Assembly (NCBI RefSeq): GCF_003287935.1
Contig: NZ_CP030287.1
Span: 2,134,225 to 2,198,224, forward strand
Reading direction: 5' to 3'
Length of the DNA stretch: 64,000 bases
Source: Streptomyces sp. ICC1
GTDB lineage: Bacteria; Actinomycetota; Actinomycetes; Streptomycetales; Streptomycetaceae
This document shows, piece after piece, positions 50,646 to 58,877 of the stretch. How positions within the stretch are numbered: position 1 is the first letter of the stretch; the number at the start of each line of letters is the position of its first letter. The notes beneath the pieces were generated by a model. The model did no database searches and was not told the origin of the DNA. It worked only from the letters and a program-made list of their open reading frames with translations. The translations under genes were made by a program, and so were the position numbers.

Positions 50646-51449
50646 GTGGAACACATTCCGGCTCATGTCCTGCGGGCGCTCTGGTACGTCGACACCATGT
50701 CCGGCCAAGGCGTGCCCATCTCCCTCCAGGCCCTCGACCTGTTCGCAGCCCAGGCGCCTCCCCGCGACGCTGTCTACGGCATGCCGCTCTTTGCCGACCT
50801 CGTCGGTCTGGAATCGCGGCTGAGGCATCCGGAGCCCGTCGCGGAGTACCTGCGAAAGGTGGGCTGGATCCGCCAGACAGACGGTGCCGGTGTGGAGCTC
50901 ACCGTCCTGGGGCGCGCCATCAGGCAGGCTGGGCAAGCTCAGGAAAACGCCACCTCGGCGGTAGAGGACGTCGTACTCAGCCCGACCGACCCGCTGGTCT
51001 ACACCGTGCTCACGCGGCGTCTGGCCGCCGCAGGCGCCGGCCTGCTGGTGGACCCCTACTTCAAGGCGGAGCAGCTCGCCTGGGTCCTGGAGTGCACATC
51101 GATCCGGCGCATCCTGATCTCCAAGAAGGCCAGCGCCAAGGAACGCCCGATGATCGCTGTCGCACTGGGCACCCTGCCCCGCGGTGAAGATGTCGAGGTG
51201 CGCGCCACCGCTGGTTCCGACCTCCACGACCGGCGCATCGTGGCCGAAGGCGGAGGTGTCCAGCTCATCGGAAGTTCCCTCAACGGCGTCGGCCGGCACC
51301 AGACCTCCGTCATCACCCCTGAACCGGAGATCGCGAAGGCATATCGAGAAAGCTCCGAGCGGCTCTGGGCTGGGGCCGAGAAGGTCGAGCCGCAGCAGAT
51401 CAGCAACCCCGTGTCCCCGCCCGCAACCGGACAGACGCCGGCGCCCTGA
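50646..51449 (+). CDS. PLD-like domain protein
   Basis: 267 residues; GTG start. The N-terminal half looks like a winged-helix (SRLRHPEPVAEYLRKVGWI, ELTVLGRAIRQAG). The C-terminal half fits the phospholipase-D-like fold: LLVDPYFKAEQL at residues 134-145, then DLHDRRIVA (His194) and QLIGSSLNGVGRHQTSVI. Only one HxxR/D-type half-site is visible, as in several nuclease- or defence-linked PLD relatives. Divergent from the recombinase-like gene across 180 nt. Confidence 0.55.
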   Translation: MEHIPAHVLRALWYVDTMSGQGVPISLQALDLFAAQAPPRDAVYGMPLFADLVGLESRLRHPEPVAEYLRKVGWIRQTDGAGVELTVLGRAIRQAGQAQENATSAVEDVVLSPTDPLVYTVLTRRLAAAGAGLLVDPYFKAEQLAWVLECTSIRRILISKKASAKERPMIAVALGTLPRGEDVEVRATAGSDLHDRRIVAEGGGVQLIGSSLNGVGRHQTSVITPEPEIAKAYRESSERLWAGAEKVEPQQISNPVSPPATGQTPAP

Positions 51450-51464
51450 TTTTCCCGTCGAAGA

Positions 51465-51485
51465 CCTGTTAGGCCTAACAGGCCT
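51465..51485. repeat. 9-bp repeat family, copy G (perfect 18-bp palindrome)
   Basis: CCTGTTAGGCCTAACAGG at 51465-51482; as units GTTAGGCCT at 51468 and AACAGGCCT at 51477. Between convergent genes. Confidence 0.75.
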
Positions 51486-51575
51486 AAAGCGTACGAGGTG
51501 CTGCGGCGCCTGCCTGGCACCAACGCATGCGAGGGCCCCACCGGAAGCGGTGGGGCCCTCGTCGTCTGCGGCCGA

Positions 51576-51893
51576 CTACTTCGTGAGTGGCGGGCCGCTC
51601 TTGAGGTTTTTGTTGCGGCGCTGCGGGAACGGCGCCCCGTTGTTGTACTCGCGCTCGTCACGGCGCAGCTGCGCGAGGACGGCGGCCTCCACGTACGCGG
51701 ACAGCGACACCGGGACGTCGGCGTCCTCGTCGTCGATCCGCTGGAGTGCGACCACGGCGTTACGCAGCCGGTTCATGGTGTCCGGGCTGACGTAGGCCGG
51801 AATCTTCTCCTTCGTGCCCGGGCTGGCCGGCGCCTGGCCGCCCAGCTCCTTGCCGAGGAGGGTTCCCTGTCCGAAGGGCATTCCGTTGCTCAT
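51576..51893 (-). CDS. Small partner of ParA (probable DNA-binding partition protein)
   Basis: 105 residues; ATG overlaps the ParA stop (ATGA at 51890-51893). The middle part (PDTMNRLRNAVVALQRIDDED, VPVSLSAYVEAAVLAQLRR) resembles the small DNA-binding proteins that replace ParB in type Ib partition systems. N-terminus and basic C-terminus (RRNKNLKSGPPLTK) are flexible. It is the best candidate in this window to bind the 9-bp repeats, one cluster of which lies upstream of parA. Confidence 0.7.
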   Translation of the reverse strand: MSNGMPFGQGTLLGKELGGQAPASPGTKEKIPAYVSPDTMNRLRNAVVALQRIDDEDADVPVSLSAYVEAAVLAQLRRDEREYNNGAPFPQRRNKNLKSGPPLTK

Positions 51894-52816
51894 GCTGTGG
51901 CTCCCCGCGGCGCCACCAGCATGTGACCGAGCTGGTCGAAGTCACGCGTGGTGGTGGCCCGCCTGTTGTACTCGCGGATCGACATCTTCTCGTCGGGGGC
52001 GGTGGTCGCGTCCACCGACCGCCGAATCGGGCACACCAGCGCGCCCGGGTAGTGCTCTGCCATCTCGTTGCCGACGTGCTGGGCGATCTTCGTCTTGCCC
52101 CACGCGGTGAGTACGGCCGCCCGAACCTGGACGTCGTACTCTTCCTGCGCGTCGGCGATCGTCCGGCGCAGCGAGTCGTTCGACATCGCGTCCAGGCCGC
52201 TCACCTGGTTGGGCACCAGGACCTCGCCGCCGATGGCCAGGGTGAAGGTGGACAGCTTCCCGACCTTGGGCGGGCAGTCGACGATGGTGATGTCCACCGG
52301 CGCCTCACTGCGCTTGATCGCCCGGCGCAGGACGCGCTCGCCGCTGACGGCCGGGTCGTACTCGACGACCGCGCAGTCCTCGTAGCTGGGGACGATGTAG
52401 ATGTTCTTGTAGCGGGTGTAGTAGGTCGCGTCGTCCAGGCCGGCCTCGCCGTACATGACGTGCTTGAGCGTCAGCCGGTTCGATGCGGACAGGCCTTCGG
52501 GGTAGACCGGCTGCAGCCAGCCGGTCAGGCCGGCGTCCTGCGGGTCGGCGTCGATGATGCGCACGGTGTAGCCCATCGCCGCCCAGGCGCACGCGAGCTC
52601 GAGCGTGGTCGTGGTCTTCCCGGCGCCGCCCTTGCGGTTGAAGACGATGAAGACACGGTGCTCGCCCGGGGCAATCATGGACGGCGCGGTGAAGGAGGCC
52701 GGGAGCAGGATGCGCGGCTGCAGCTTGTTGGCCGGCTCCGTCCACTTCCGCTCGAACACGGTCGGCATGCGCAGCCGATCCGGGATCTTCAACGGCTCCA
52801 GCGTTACCTGGACCAT
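51890..52816 (-). CDS. parA: ParA-type partition ATPase
   Basis: 308 residues. Deviant Walker A VFNRKGGAGKTTT (signature Lys62, Lys67), RIIDADPQDAGLTGW, DITIVDCPPKVGKLS, VLVPNQVSGLDAMSNDS. ParA drives segregation of low-copy plasmids with a centromere-binding partner; the downstream overlapping gene fits that partner. About 130 nt upstream lies a run of 9-bp repeats. It supports a self-replicating (at least ancestral) plasmid state for this element. Confidence 0.9.
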   Translation of the reverse strand: MVQVTLEPLKIPDRLRMPTVFERKWTEPANKLQPRILLPASFTAPSMIAPGEHRVFIVFNRKGGAGKTTTTLELACAWAAMGYTVRIIDADPQDAGLTGWLQPVYPEGLSASNRLTLKHVMYGEAGLDDATYYTRYKNIYIVPSYEDCAVVEYDPAVSGERVLRRAIKRSEAPVDITIVDCPPKVGKLSTFTLAIGGEVLVPNQVSGLDAMSNDSLRRTIADAQEEYDVQVRAAVLTAWGKTKIAQHVGNEMAEHYPGALVCPIRRSVDATTAPDEKMSIREYNRRATTTRDFDQLGHMLVAPRGATA

Positions 52817-52945
52817 GGCTCTCTCCTCATCCGGGCCTCTCCCCGTGGACTCCTCACCGCCAGACCGTACCGCCTCCGCGCGGCCCGCACGCGAACCACA
52901 CCACGCTCCACCCGATCCGGGAAACCCGCAGGCCAGCGCCCTACC

Positions 52946-52985
52946 CCTAACGGGGTTGACCCTATTAGGCCCAACAGGACTGACC
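52946..52985. repeat. 9-bp repeat family, copy H: candidate centromere/operator of parA
   Basis: Units at 52955 (GTTGACCCT), 52964 (ATTAGGCCC) and 52973 (AACAGGACT), preceded by CCTAACGGG at 52946 and followed by GACC. 130 nt upstream of the ParA start, between divergent genes. Confidence 0.7.
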
Positions 52986-53116
52986 TCTTGGCGGGTTGAC
53001 CAGCGTGAACACCCCGGGGTCTCCGGTTGGGCCTCGCGCGCGCACGCGAAGGAGTGTCACCTAATCCACGAAAGAGCCCGCGACGGTAGCGCCCACGATC
53101 CGTACGGTCCGCCGTC

Positions 53117-53791
53117 ATGAGCCCCCGACGTATCCCTCACCGCCCGTCCGCAGCCATCAGCACACGACGCACCCCTCGCCGCAGCGGCCGGCCAAGCATG
53201 CTGACCCCCGACCGGATCGACACCATCGCCCGGGTGTTGGGCGTCGGCGTCTCCATCGGCGACGCGGCGTCCGCCGTTGGGATCGCCCGGGGCACCCTCT
53301 CCCGCTGGATGTCCCGCGGCCGTGACGCCGCTGAGGCCCGGGAGGAGGGGGAGCCTGCCGTGCCCGCCGACGACCCGTACGTGGACCTGTACATGCGGGC
53401 GACCCAGGCCCGGGCCCGGATGGCTTTGCAGGCGGTGAAGGGAATCATGGACGCGGGCATGGGCCGGATCGTGGTCGAGGAACAGGTACGAACGTATTTC
53501 GACCCCGAGCTCGGGCAGGAGGTCACCCAGCGGTACACCCGCTACGTGCGCGCCCAGTGGCGGGCGCTGGCCTGGTGGCTCGCCCGGACGTACCCGGAGC
53601 ACTACGGCCCCAACTCCAAGTCCTTCGAGCAGCAGCTTGACGAGTACCAGGCCCAGCACGCCGTCGGAGTCCCCACCCGTTCCTCCGCCTCGGACATGGC
53701 CTCGCTCGCCGAGCGCCTGGCCGCCACCCTGGCCCTGCACGACGGCCCGGCGCCCGTTCCCGTCCTCGGGGCCGGCGAATCGGTGTCCTAG
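53117..53791 (+). CDS. HTH protein resembling phage terminase small subunits
   Basis: 224 residues. Helix-turn-helix VSIGDAASAVGIARGTLSRW at about residues 50-70, then a helical domain (LYMRATQARARMALQAVKGI, RAQWRALAWWLARTYPEHYG) as in small terminase-like and recruitment proteins. No ribosome site: TACGGT at 53103-53108 lies 8 nt before the ATG, so translation may be leaderless. No large terminase is present, so DNA packaging is unlikely; more probably an element-borne regulator. Confidence 0.55.
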   Translation: MSPRRIPHRPSAAISTRRTPRRSGRPSMLTPDRIDTIARVLGVGVSIGDAASAVGIARGTLSRWMSRGRDAAEAREEGEPAVPADDPYVDLYMRATQARARMALQAVKGIMDAGMGRIVVEEQVRTYFDPELGQEVTQRYTRYVRAQWRALAWWLARTYPEHYGPNSKSFEQQLDEYQAQHAVGVPTRSSASDMASLAERLAATLALHDGPAPVPVLGAGESVS

Positions 53792-54705
53792 GCGTGGATG
53801 GAGACCTCGAAGGGATCGGCCTCCAGCCCTCGCAGGAGACTGACCGCCAACATCACCGCGACGATCGTGTTGAGCGGGGTGTACTGCGTCCGCCCGGTGG
53901 CGTGGGTGGTGGCGTGACGGCTGAACGAGGCCGGGACCGGAGTGTTCTCGTCGAAACGCTGGCAGGCCCTCTCGAACGGAGCGAAGAGAGAGGCCACCCT
54001 GATCTTGCGGACCATCTCCTGTTCTTCTGCCTTCGGCAGCCCCTCAAGCAGCTCCCTGTATGCGAAGCGGCCCCTGCTGGTCTGCAACGAGGGCGTGGCC
54101 CGCACGAACCCGCGGACGGTCGTGTCCCACACCGCTGCAGCCAGGGCCTGCGCGCCGCTGGTGTGTCCGGCCTCGGCCATGTCCACGCAGTCACGCAGCA
54201 ACGTCGCCTGCTCGGTGAGCTCAGGGCGTTCGACCTCGTCCAGGGCATCCCGGCACGCGGCCCACACCGTCGCCTGGTGCTTCTCCAGAACAGTCCGCCG
54301 TGCCGGTGCGTCCGGAGCGTCGAGGAGTTCCCGGACGACCGGGGCGGGCGGGACCCACGCCAGGGGTATGCCCTCGTCTCTCATGACGGGGACCATCTCC
54401 TCATAGCGGCCGGCCAGTCCCGACCAGTTGCTGGGGAGCGCCCTTTCCATCTCCCGGGCCATCCGGTCGAGGGATTCACCCAGGCCGGACCAGGGCGGCA
54501 GCTCCTTCAAGATGCCCGCCATGCGGTTCTCAAGGGGAACGGCCTCCCTCAGGGCCGCCCTCACTTGGTCCATCAGGCTGTCCAGGGCAGGAAGGCGGAC
54601 GCCTGACAGCCCGACGAGCTCTCCGATCGTCAGGCGTCCGCTGGTGTCCTCCCCTGCGGGCGTGGCCTGATCCTTCGTGCTCGTCTCGTCGTTCTCGTCG
54701 TTCAT
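53788..54705 (-). CDS. Hypothetical protein
   Basis: 305 residues from ATG 54705. Acidic N-terminus (NDENDETSTKDQATPAGEDT), then mostly helical sequence without membrane segments or known motifs. It resembles large hypothetical proteins from Streptomyces genomes that often sit alone. Convergent with the terminase-like gene by 4 nt. Confidence 0.55.
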   Translation of the reverse strand: MNDENDETSTKDQATPAGEDTSGRLTIGELVGLSGVRLPALDSLMDQVRAALREAVPLENRMAGILKELPPWSGLGESLDRMAREMERALPSNWSGLAGRYEEMVPVMRDEGIPLAWVPPAPVVRELLDAPDAPARRTVLEKHQATVWAACRDALDEVERPELTEQATLLRDCVDMAEAGHTSGAQALAAAVWDTTVRGFVRATPSLQTSRGRFAYRELLEGLPKAEEQEMVRKIRVASLFAPFERACQRFDENTPVPASFSRHATTHATGRTQYTPLNTIVAVMLAVSLLRGLEADPFEVSIHA

Positions 54706-55051
54706 CGCGCAATCATCGGCCACGCCTTGTCGCCGGCACCCGACCCCTCCCCTTTGCGGCTCCGTCTCGCTGTCCCTCGTCCGAGCGGCCCTTCGTGCGT
54801 TCTGGCCTCGGCGTCGGCCGGGGCCGATATCGTGCTGTGCACGGCCCCTCGCACGGGCCCAAGCCAAGCCTCAGCCCATGACTGGGAGCTATCTGAGGCG
54901 GAGGTGCCAGAACCCTCACGGGTTCCAGAGCATCAGTGCGGAGAGCACCACCACGTTCGTCACGAACAACTTCCGTGTGCCCGCAGTCGAGTCCATCTCG
55001 CGCGTGCATCGGGTCATGGGTAACCGCTGCACGCCATCGAGGAGAACTCCC
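54706..55051. other. 346-nt divergent intergenic region
   Basis: No gene recognised. Its 3' end carries the GGAG ribosome site (55041) of the next gene. No copy of the 9-bp repeat was found. Confidence 0.4.
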
Positions 55052-56107
55052 GTGGTCAAGTCGCACGGCAAGAAGCAGCGCGCGAAGAACCGATCGCGCC
55101 GTAGCGGAGCCGCCCACGCGTCGGCGGCCGCCAACACCCTCCATCAGCACGAGCCGCTGCCGGACATGGCGATCCTCGAAGGCCTCCCGCACCACGCCGG
55201 GCGGGAACTCGACACCGAACTCGCCGCCCGTCTCGTCGCCGCCTGCCGGGGCCGCTGCCTGCCCTGTCAGCGGACGCTGGCCCGGAAGCTCCGCACCGAG
55301 CAGCGGCCGACCCTCGTCGCGCTCGCCGCGGCGGTCTACGGCACGCTGCCCTCCCCGGGGTTCGTCGCCTCCGCCACCACCCAGGCGTGGGCGCCGCTCG
55401 CCCGGGCCGGGAAGACGGACCCGGCCGCGGCCGCCGAAGCGCTGGCCGCCGTGGAGGCGATGGACGACGCGTCCGCCTCCGACCTCCTGGAGGACACCCT
55501 CGACCACTGGGCGGCGGGCGGGGCCAACCCGGACGAGATCGCCGACATGATCAAGGTGGTCCGCGACGCGCCGCCGCGCCAGCGGCCGGCCGACCCCATG
55601 GACGCCTTCCGCAACGCCGGGGTGCAGGTCATCACCCTGGACGAGCTCACTGCCCCCGACGGCATCGACCTCTACCACCTGTCCCCGAACTACGGCGTGA
55701 CACTGGTGAAGACGAACACGCCGGACGGGCAGCCGATGCCGATGCTCGTGCTGTACCCGGAGACCGAGGACGCCGGGATCGAGGACCTGGAGGCCCGCAC
55801 CGACTGGGAGCACTGGGGCCTGCACGGGATGCCGGACATGGACCCGAACTGGCGGGTGCGCGCCCGGATCTCCGACCGGTCCCTGCGCGGCCTCGTCCAC
55901 GTCGGCCCGGACGGCGAGAACGACCACGAGCTGTGGCGAGCCGCCGAGACCGTCAGCCTGCCGGCGAACTGGTGGGACCTCCTCGACCGCGCCCAGCACG
56001 TCCTGGTCGCCGGCCCCGTGCAGAAGCCCGAGGATCCCGGCGCCTTGAAGGACGCGGGCGACGCGGGCGAGCTCCTGGCCGTCGTCGCACGCGTGGAGTT
56101 CCACTGA
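55052..56107 (+). CDS. Hypothetical element-borne protein
   Basis: 351 residues; GTG start 7 nt after GGAG. Very basic N-terminus (KSHGKKQRAKNRSRRSGAAH), a Cys pair (RGRCLPCQR), then helical Ala-rich sequence and a C-terminal alpha/beta region (LYHLSPNYGVTLVKTNTPDG, PNWRVRARISDRSLRGLVHV). I do not recognise the family. Stop and next start overlap (TGATG). Confidence 0.55.
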   Translation: MVKSHGKKQRAKNRSRRSGAAHASAAANTLHQHEPLPDMAILEGLPHHAGRELDTELAARLVAACRGRCLPCQRTLARKLRTEQRPTLVALAAAVYGTLPSPGFVASATTQAWAPLARAGKTDPAAAAEALAAVEAMDDASASDLLEDTLDHWAAGGANPDEIADMIKVVRDAPPRQRPADPMDAFRNAGVQVITLDELTAPDGIDLYHLSPNYGVTLVKTNTPDGQPMPMLVLYPETEDAGIEDLEARTDWEHWGLHGMPDMDPNWRVRARISDRSLRGLVHVGPDGENDHELWRAAETVSLPANWWDLLDRAQHVLVAGPVQKPEDPGALKDAGDAGELLAVVARVEFH

Positions 56108-56310
56108 TGCCCGGGCGCGCCCGCCGCCAACGGCCCGAGCGCCTTCACCTGCCCGGGATTGCGGACATCCGGATCATGGCCGACGAGGCCACCACCCGCG
56201 CCGTGCTGGACGTCCTGGAGACCAGCTTCCGGTGCACCACCGGCCGCCCGTACGACGGCGGCCGGACCTACCTGCAGCTGGACACCGGCTGCACCGACCC
56301 GGACGTCTGA
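56107..56310 (+). CDS. Small hypothetical protein
   Basis: 67 residues; ATG shares a base with the previous stop. Basic start (PGRARRQRPERLHLPG), then IMADEATTRAVLDVLETSFR and GGRTYLQLDT. No recognised family; co-translated with the gene upstream. Confidence 0.5.
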   Translation: MPGRARRQRPERLHLPGIADIRIMADEATTRAVLDVLETSFRCTTGRPYDGGRTYLQLDTGCTDPDV

Positions 56311-56521
56311 ACGTGCCTCGGTCGAGGGCCCAAATCTGAAACCCGCCCTCAGCCGGGGCGTACAGGCCCCGGTGCTCCCCGGCGCGTACGGACCTCCGCC
56401 ACGACGATGCCGCTTCGCGCCGGGGAGTGCCGGGGGAGCGGGGGTCTGGGGGCCGGCGAAGGCCACCAGCACCCACCGGTCCCTGCCCACGACGCCCTGT
56501 CCGAGCAGAAAGCCGAACTCC

Positions 56522-56746
56522 ATGAGCAGCAGTACCGATCCCCTCATCCACGTCGCCGACGTCCTGCGGGCCTGGGCGGCGACCGACCTCACCGACGGCA
56601 GCAAGGCCATGGTCGTTGAGGTCGTCTTGGCCGACGGCAGCAGCGCCAACCTCGCCATGTCGCACGTCGTCGCCGCCCGTCTCTGGGGCGCCCTCAACGG
56701 CCGCGACGTCACCCTGCTCGACCCGCCTCCGACCACATGGAGCTGA
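56522..56746 (+). CDS. Small hypothetical protein
   Basis: 74 residues with the pattern ATDLTDGSKAMVVEVVLADG and ARLWGALNGRDVTLLDPP, a short beta-rich fold. The 211-nt gap upstream holds nothing recognisable. Its 3' end overlaps the next start by 10 nt. Confidence 0.5.
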   Translation: MSSSTDPLIHVADVLRAWAATDLTDGSKAMVVEVVLADGSSANLAMSHVVAARLWGALNGRDVTLLDPPPTTWS

Positions 56747-57447
56747 CCATGCGTACCGACAACCACGAGTCCGCCGCCGAGACGGACACCGCCGACCTGA
56801 TGGCGGGCAAGCAGATCACCCTGGACGAGCTGGCCACGGAGCTGTCGGCGATCGACCTCAGGCTCCGGCAGCTGGCCCGGGCCGCTGAGGTTCCGGACAC
56901 CCCGGTGGAGCTCGCGGACGTCATCGAGTCCCTGCGCTCCAGTGCCTCGACCGTGCGGGAGACCGGGGAGCGGATGGGCTTCCTCTCCCGGATCGTCGCC
57001 GGTGACGTACCGCTCGCGCTCGCCTTCCCCGGTGGTGACCCGTGGGGAGTGGCAGCGCGCGGGACGGACCGCCAGGACTACGGCGGCCCCGCGATCATCC
57101 CGACCGTGTGGCAGCTGGTCCGGCTCGCGCAGGACGGCAGGCTCGCCTCCGCCGGCGGCCGGGAGACGACCACGTACCCGGAGGCGATGACCGGGATCGG
57201 CATCGGCTGGGAGAGCAAGGCGGCCGCCGCCCGGCGCCGTCGCGAGCGGGACGCCGCGGTGGCCGTCGAGGTGCTCCGGCTGCCGTGCGAGAAGTGCGGG
57301 GCTGCCGACGGCCAGCAGTGCAAGACGGCCAAGGGATGGCCCGCCGACAAGGCCCACGTAAGCCGCCAGCGGGAGGCCGAGGCGGCCGTCGACGAGCGCC
57401 TGGGCTACCTCGGCGACAACCCCGTCGCCGTACCCGAAGCCCGATAG
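56737..57447 (+). CDS. Hypothetical protein with C-terminal zinc motif
   Basis: 236 residues from ATG 56737 (56749 is an alternative). N-terminal helices (ATELSAIDLRLRQLARAAE), a middle alpha/beta part, then a zinc-type motif near residue 188: CEKCGAADGQQC followed by HVSRQREA. The same spacing (C-x4-5-C-x7-C-x11-H-x2-R) occurs in the serine recombinase encoded at 59353. Likely nucleic-acid binding. Followed by repeat copy I. Confidence 0.6.
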   Translation: MELTMRTDNHESAAETDTADLMAGKQITLDELATELSAIDLRLRQLARAAEVPDTPVELADVIESLRSSASTVRETGERMGFLSRIVAGDVPLALAFPGGDPWGVAARGTDRQDYGGPAIIPTVWQLVRLAQDGRLASAGGRETTTYPEAMTGIGIGWESKAAAARRRRERDAAVAVEVLRLPCEKCGAADGQQCKTAKGWPADKAHVSRQREAEAAVDERLGYLGDNPVAVPEAR

Positions 57448-57477
57448 TCCACCAGCAGCCCAGGTCACGAAACCACA

Positions 57478-57529
57478 GACGGGCCCTTGTAAGACCTGTT
57501 GCCCCCAACAGGTCTAATGAGGGCCCGTC
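57478..57529. terminator. Long hairpin containing 9-bp repeat copy I
   Basis: Outer arms GACGGGCCCT (57478-57487) and AGGGCCCGTC (57520-57529), inner arms AGACCTGTT (57492-57500) and AACAGGTCT (57507-57515) around GCCCCC, with 4-nt bulges. It serves the convergent genes as a two-way terminator and is also the last copy of the repeat family. Confidence 0.75.
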
Positions 57530-57566
57530 ATCGTGCCGCGCCAGGCCGGAGCTGAGGGGGGAGGCG

Positions 57567-58115
57567 CTACCGGCCGGCTTCGGGATTGGTGCCGGGCTCG
57601 AACTCGACCGCCTCGCCCTGACGGTGCTGGCGGAAGCCCATGAGGATCATCCGGGTGGCCTGAGTGAGCTGCTTGGGACCGATCCACTCACGCAGCCCCT
57701 TCCAGTCGTCGGCGTCGACGAGCGCGCGGCACTGCGGACAGGCGTAGAAGCGGTCACCGGAGAGCCAGGTACCGCCCGCGCCGCCGAGGCCGAACTCGGT
57801 GACCTCGTAGTAGACGACGGGACCGACCCCCGCGCAGAAGTCACAGATGAGGGCGCCGTCCGGGGCGGCGCTGACGGAGAGCGGTTCCATTGTCTTGCCG
57901 CGGCGGTGCGCCGTGTCCCGCTGCTCAACGGCGTCGAGCATCTGGTCGGTGAGCCGAGTCAGCGTTTCGCCGCCCTCCGCTCGCCCGTACGCCAGGAGCC
58001 GCGCTGCCTCATCCTCGTCGCCGGCCCCACGGGCGGCATGGATCCGCTGGACCAGGGTGTAGAGCCACGGGCCGTCGGACGGGTCGAGATCAAGGCGTTC
58101 AGTCACGGTCCCCAC
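57567..58115 (-). CDS. Zinc-ribbon hypothetical protein
   Basis: 182 residues; GTG after GGAG. A four-Cys zinc ribbon is visible: ICDFCAGVGP and FYACPQCRALVD. Helical N-terminus. Similar zinc-ribbon proteins are scattered through Streptomyces mobile elements. Function unknown. Confidence 0.6.
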   Translation of the reverse strand: MGTVTERLDLDPSDGPWLYTLVQRIHAARGAGDEDEAARLLAYGRAEGGETLTRLTDQMLDAVEQRDTAHRRGKTMEPLSVSAAPDGALICDFCAGVGPVVYYEVTEFGLGGAGGTWLSGDRFYACPQCRALVDADDWKGLREWIGPKQLTQATRMILMGFRQHRQGEAVEFEPGTNPEAGR

Positions 58116-58286
58116 TATCTCCGACTCTCTGCCGCCCCCACCGCCCTCTCTTGGGCAGAGATGCGGCCGTCCGAGTGACCTGACCGGCCAGGGCCCCCGC
58201 GGTCGTTGGTCTGCCCGGTGTATCGAAGGACCCGTACAGCTGCTACTTGGACGACGTCCTCGCCGACTCGGAGGCCAGACAGCACC

Positions 58287-58727
58287 ATGCGGATCTACGA
58301 GGAGGCTGCCTTCCAGGCGTGGAAGGCAGCCGAGGTGGAAGCCGACCGCCAGCGCGGCGTCGTCGTGCCGCTGAACGAGTTGCCGGGGTACGTGCGAGGA
58401 CGCGCGCTCCTGGAAGAGGCAGCACAGCTGATCGGTGACCCAACGGCTCCTGACGGGCTCGCCCGAGTCAAGACGACCATGCGGCAGGCACTCGCCGTTC
58501 TGCCTCAGTCACGTCCCGACAACGACTGCTACACCGGCCGCTACCGGGCCGGCCTCAACCGTTTGTCCGCAAACACGCCGCCCGGCGTCTGCCGGGTTCT
58601 GACCTGCGGGCGGTGTGCCCCGCTCCGGGAAGCTGAGCGGTGCGAGAAGGCCAACTCCTCCTCCGTCGCCGCGCCGCGACCTCCGTGGTGGGGGCCCTTT
58701 CCCAATCTGCGGGTGACCGGCCAGTAG
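58287..58727 (+). CDS. Hypothetical protein
   Basis: 146 residues from ATG 58287 with GGAGG about 12 nt upstream. YEEAAFQAWKAAEVEADRQR, then GYVRGRALLEEAAQLIGDPT; cysteines CRVLTCGRCAPLREAERC may bind zinc. No recognised family. Confidence 0.45.
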   Translation: MRIYEEAAFQAWKAAEVEADRQRGVVVPLNELPGYVRGRALLEEAAQLIGDPTAPDGLARVKTTMRQALAVLPQSRPDNDCYTGRYRAGLNRLSANTPPGVCRVLTCGRCAPLREAERCEKANSSSVAAPRPPWWGPFPNLRVTGQ

Positions 58728-58877
58728 CGACTTGGCGATGAGCGCCAGCCAGTGGGCGAGTACCGGTGATCTTGCCCGCTGTCGAACTCCCGGTGCGAGC
58801 ATGGCCACACCGTTCCGGGAGTACCCGGCCGGCAACTGATGTGCGCCCAAGGGCGCTTCGACTCCCAGGAGGCCCTC

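Noticed and set aside
53117..53791. Prophage call from the terminase-small-subunit-like protein
   Set aside because: No large terminase, portal, capsid or tail genes occur in the window.
41700..57529. CRISPR array as an explanation for the dispersed repeats
   Set aside because: Units are 9 bp, tandem or palindromic, in many separate intergenic sites, without regular spacers or cas genes.
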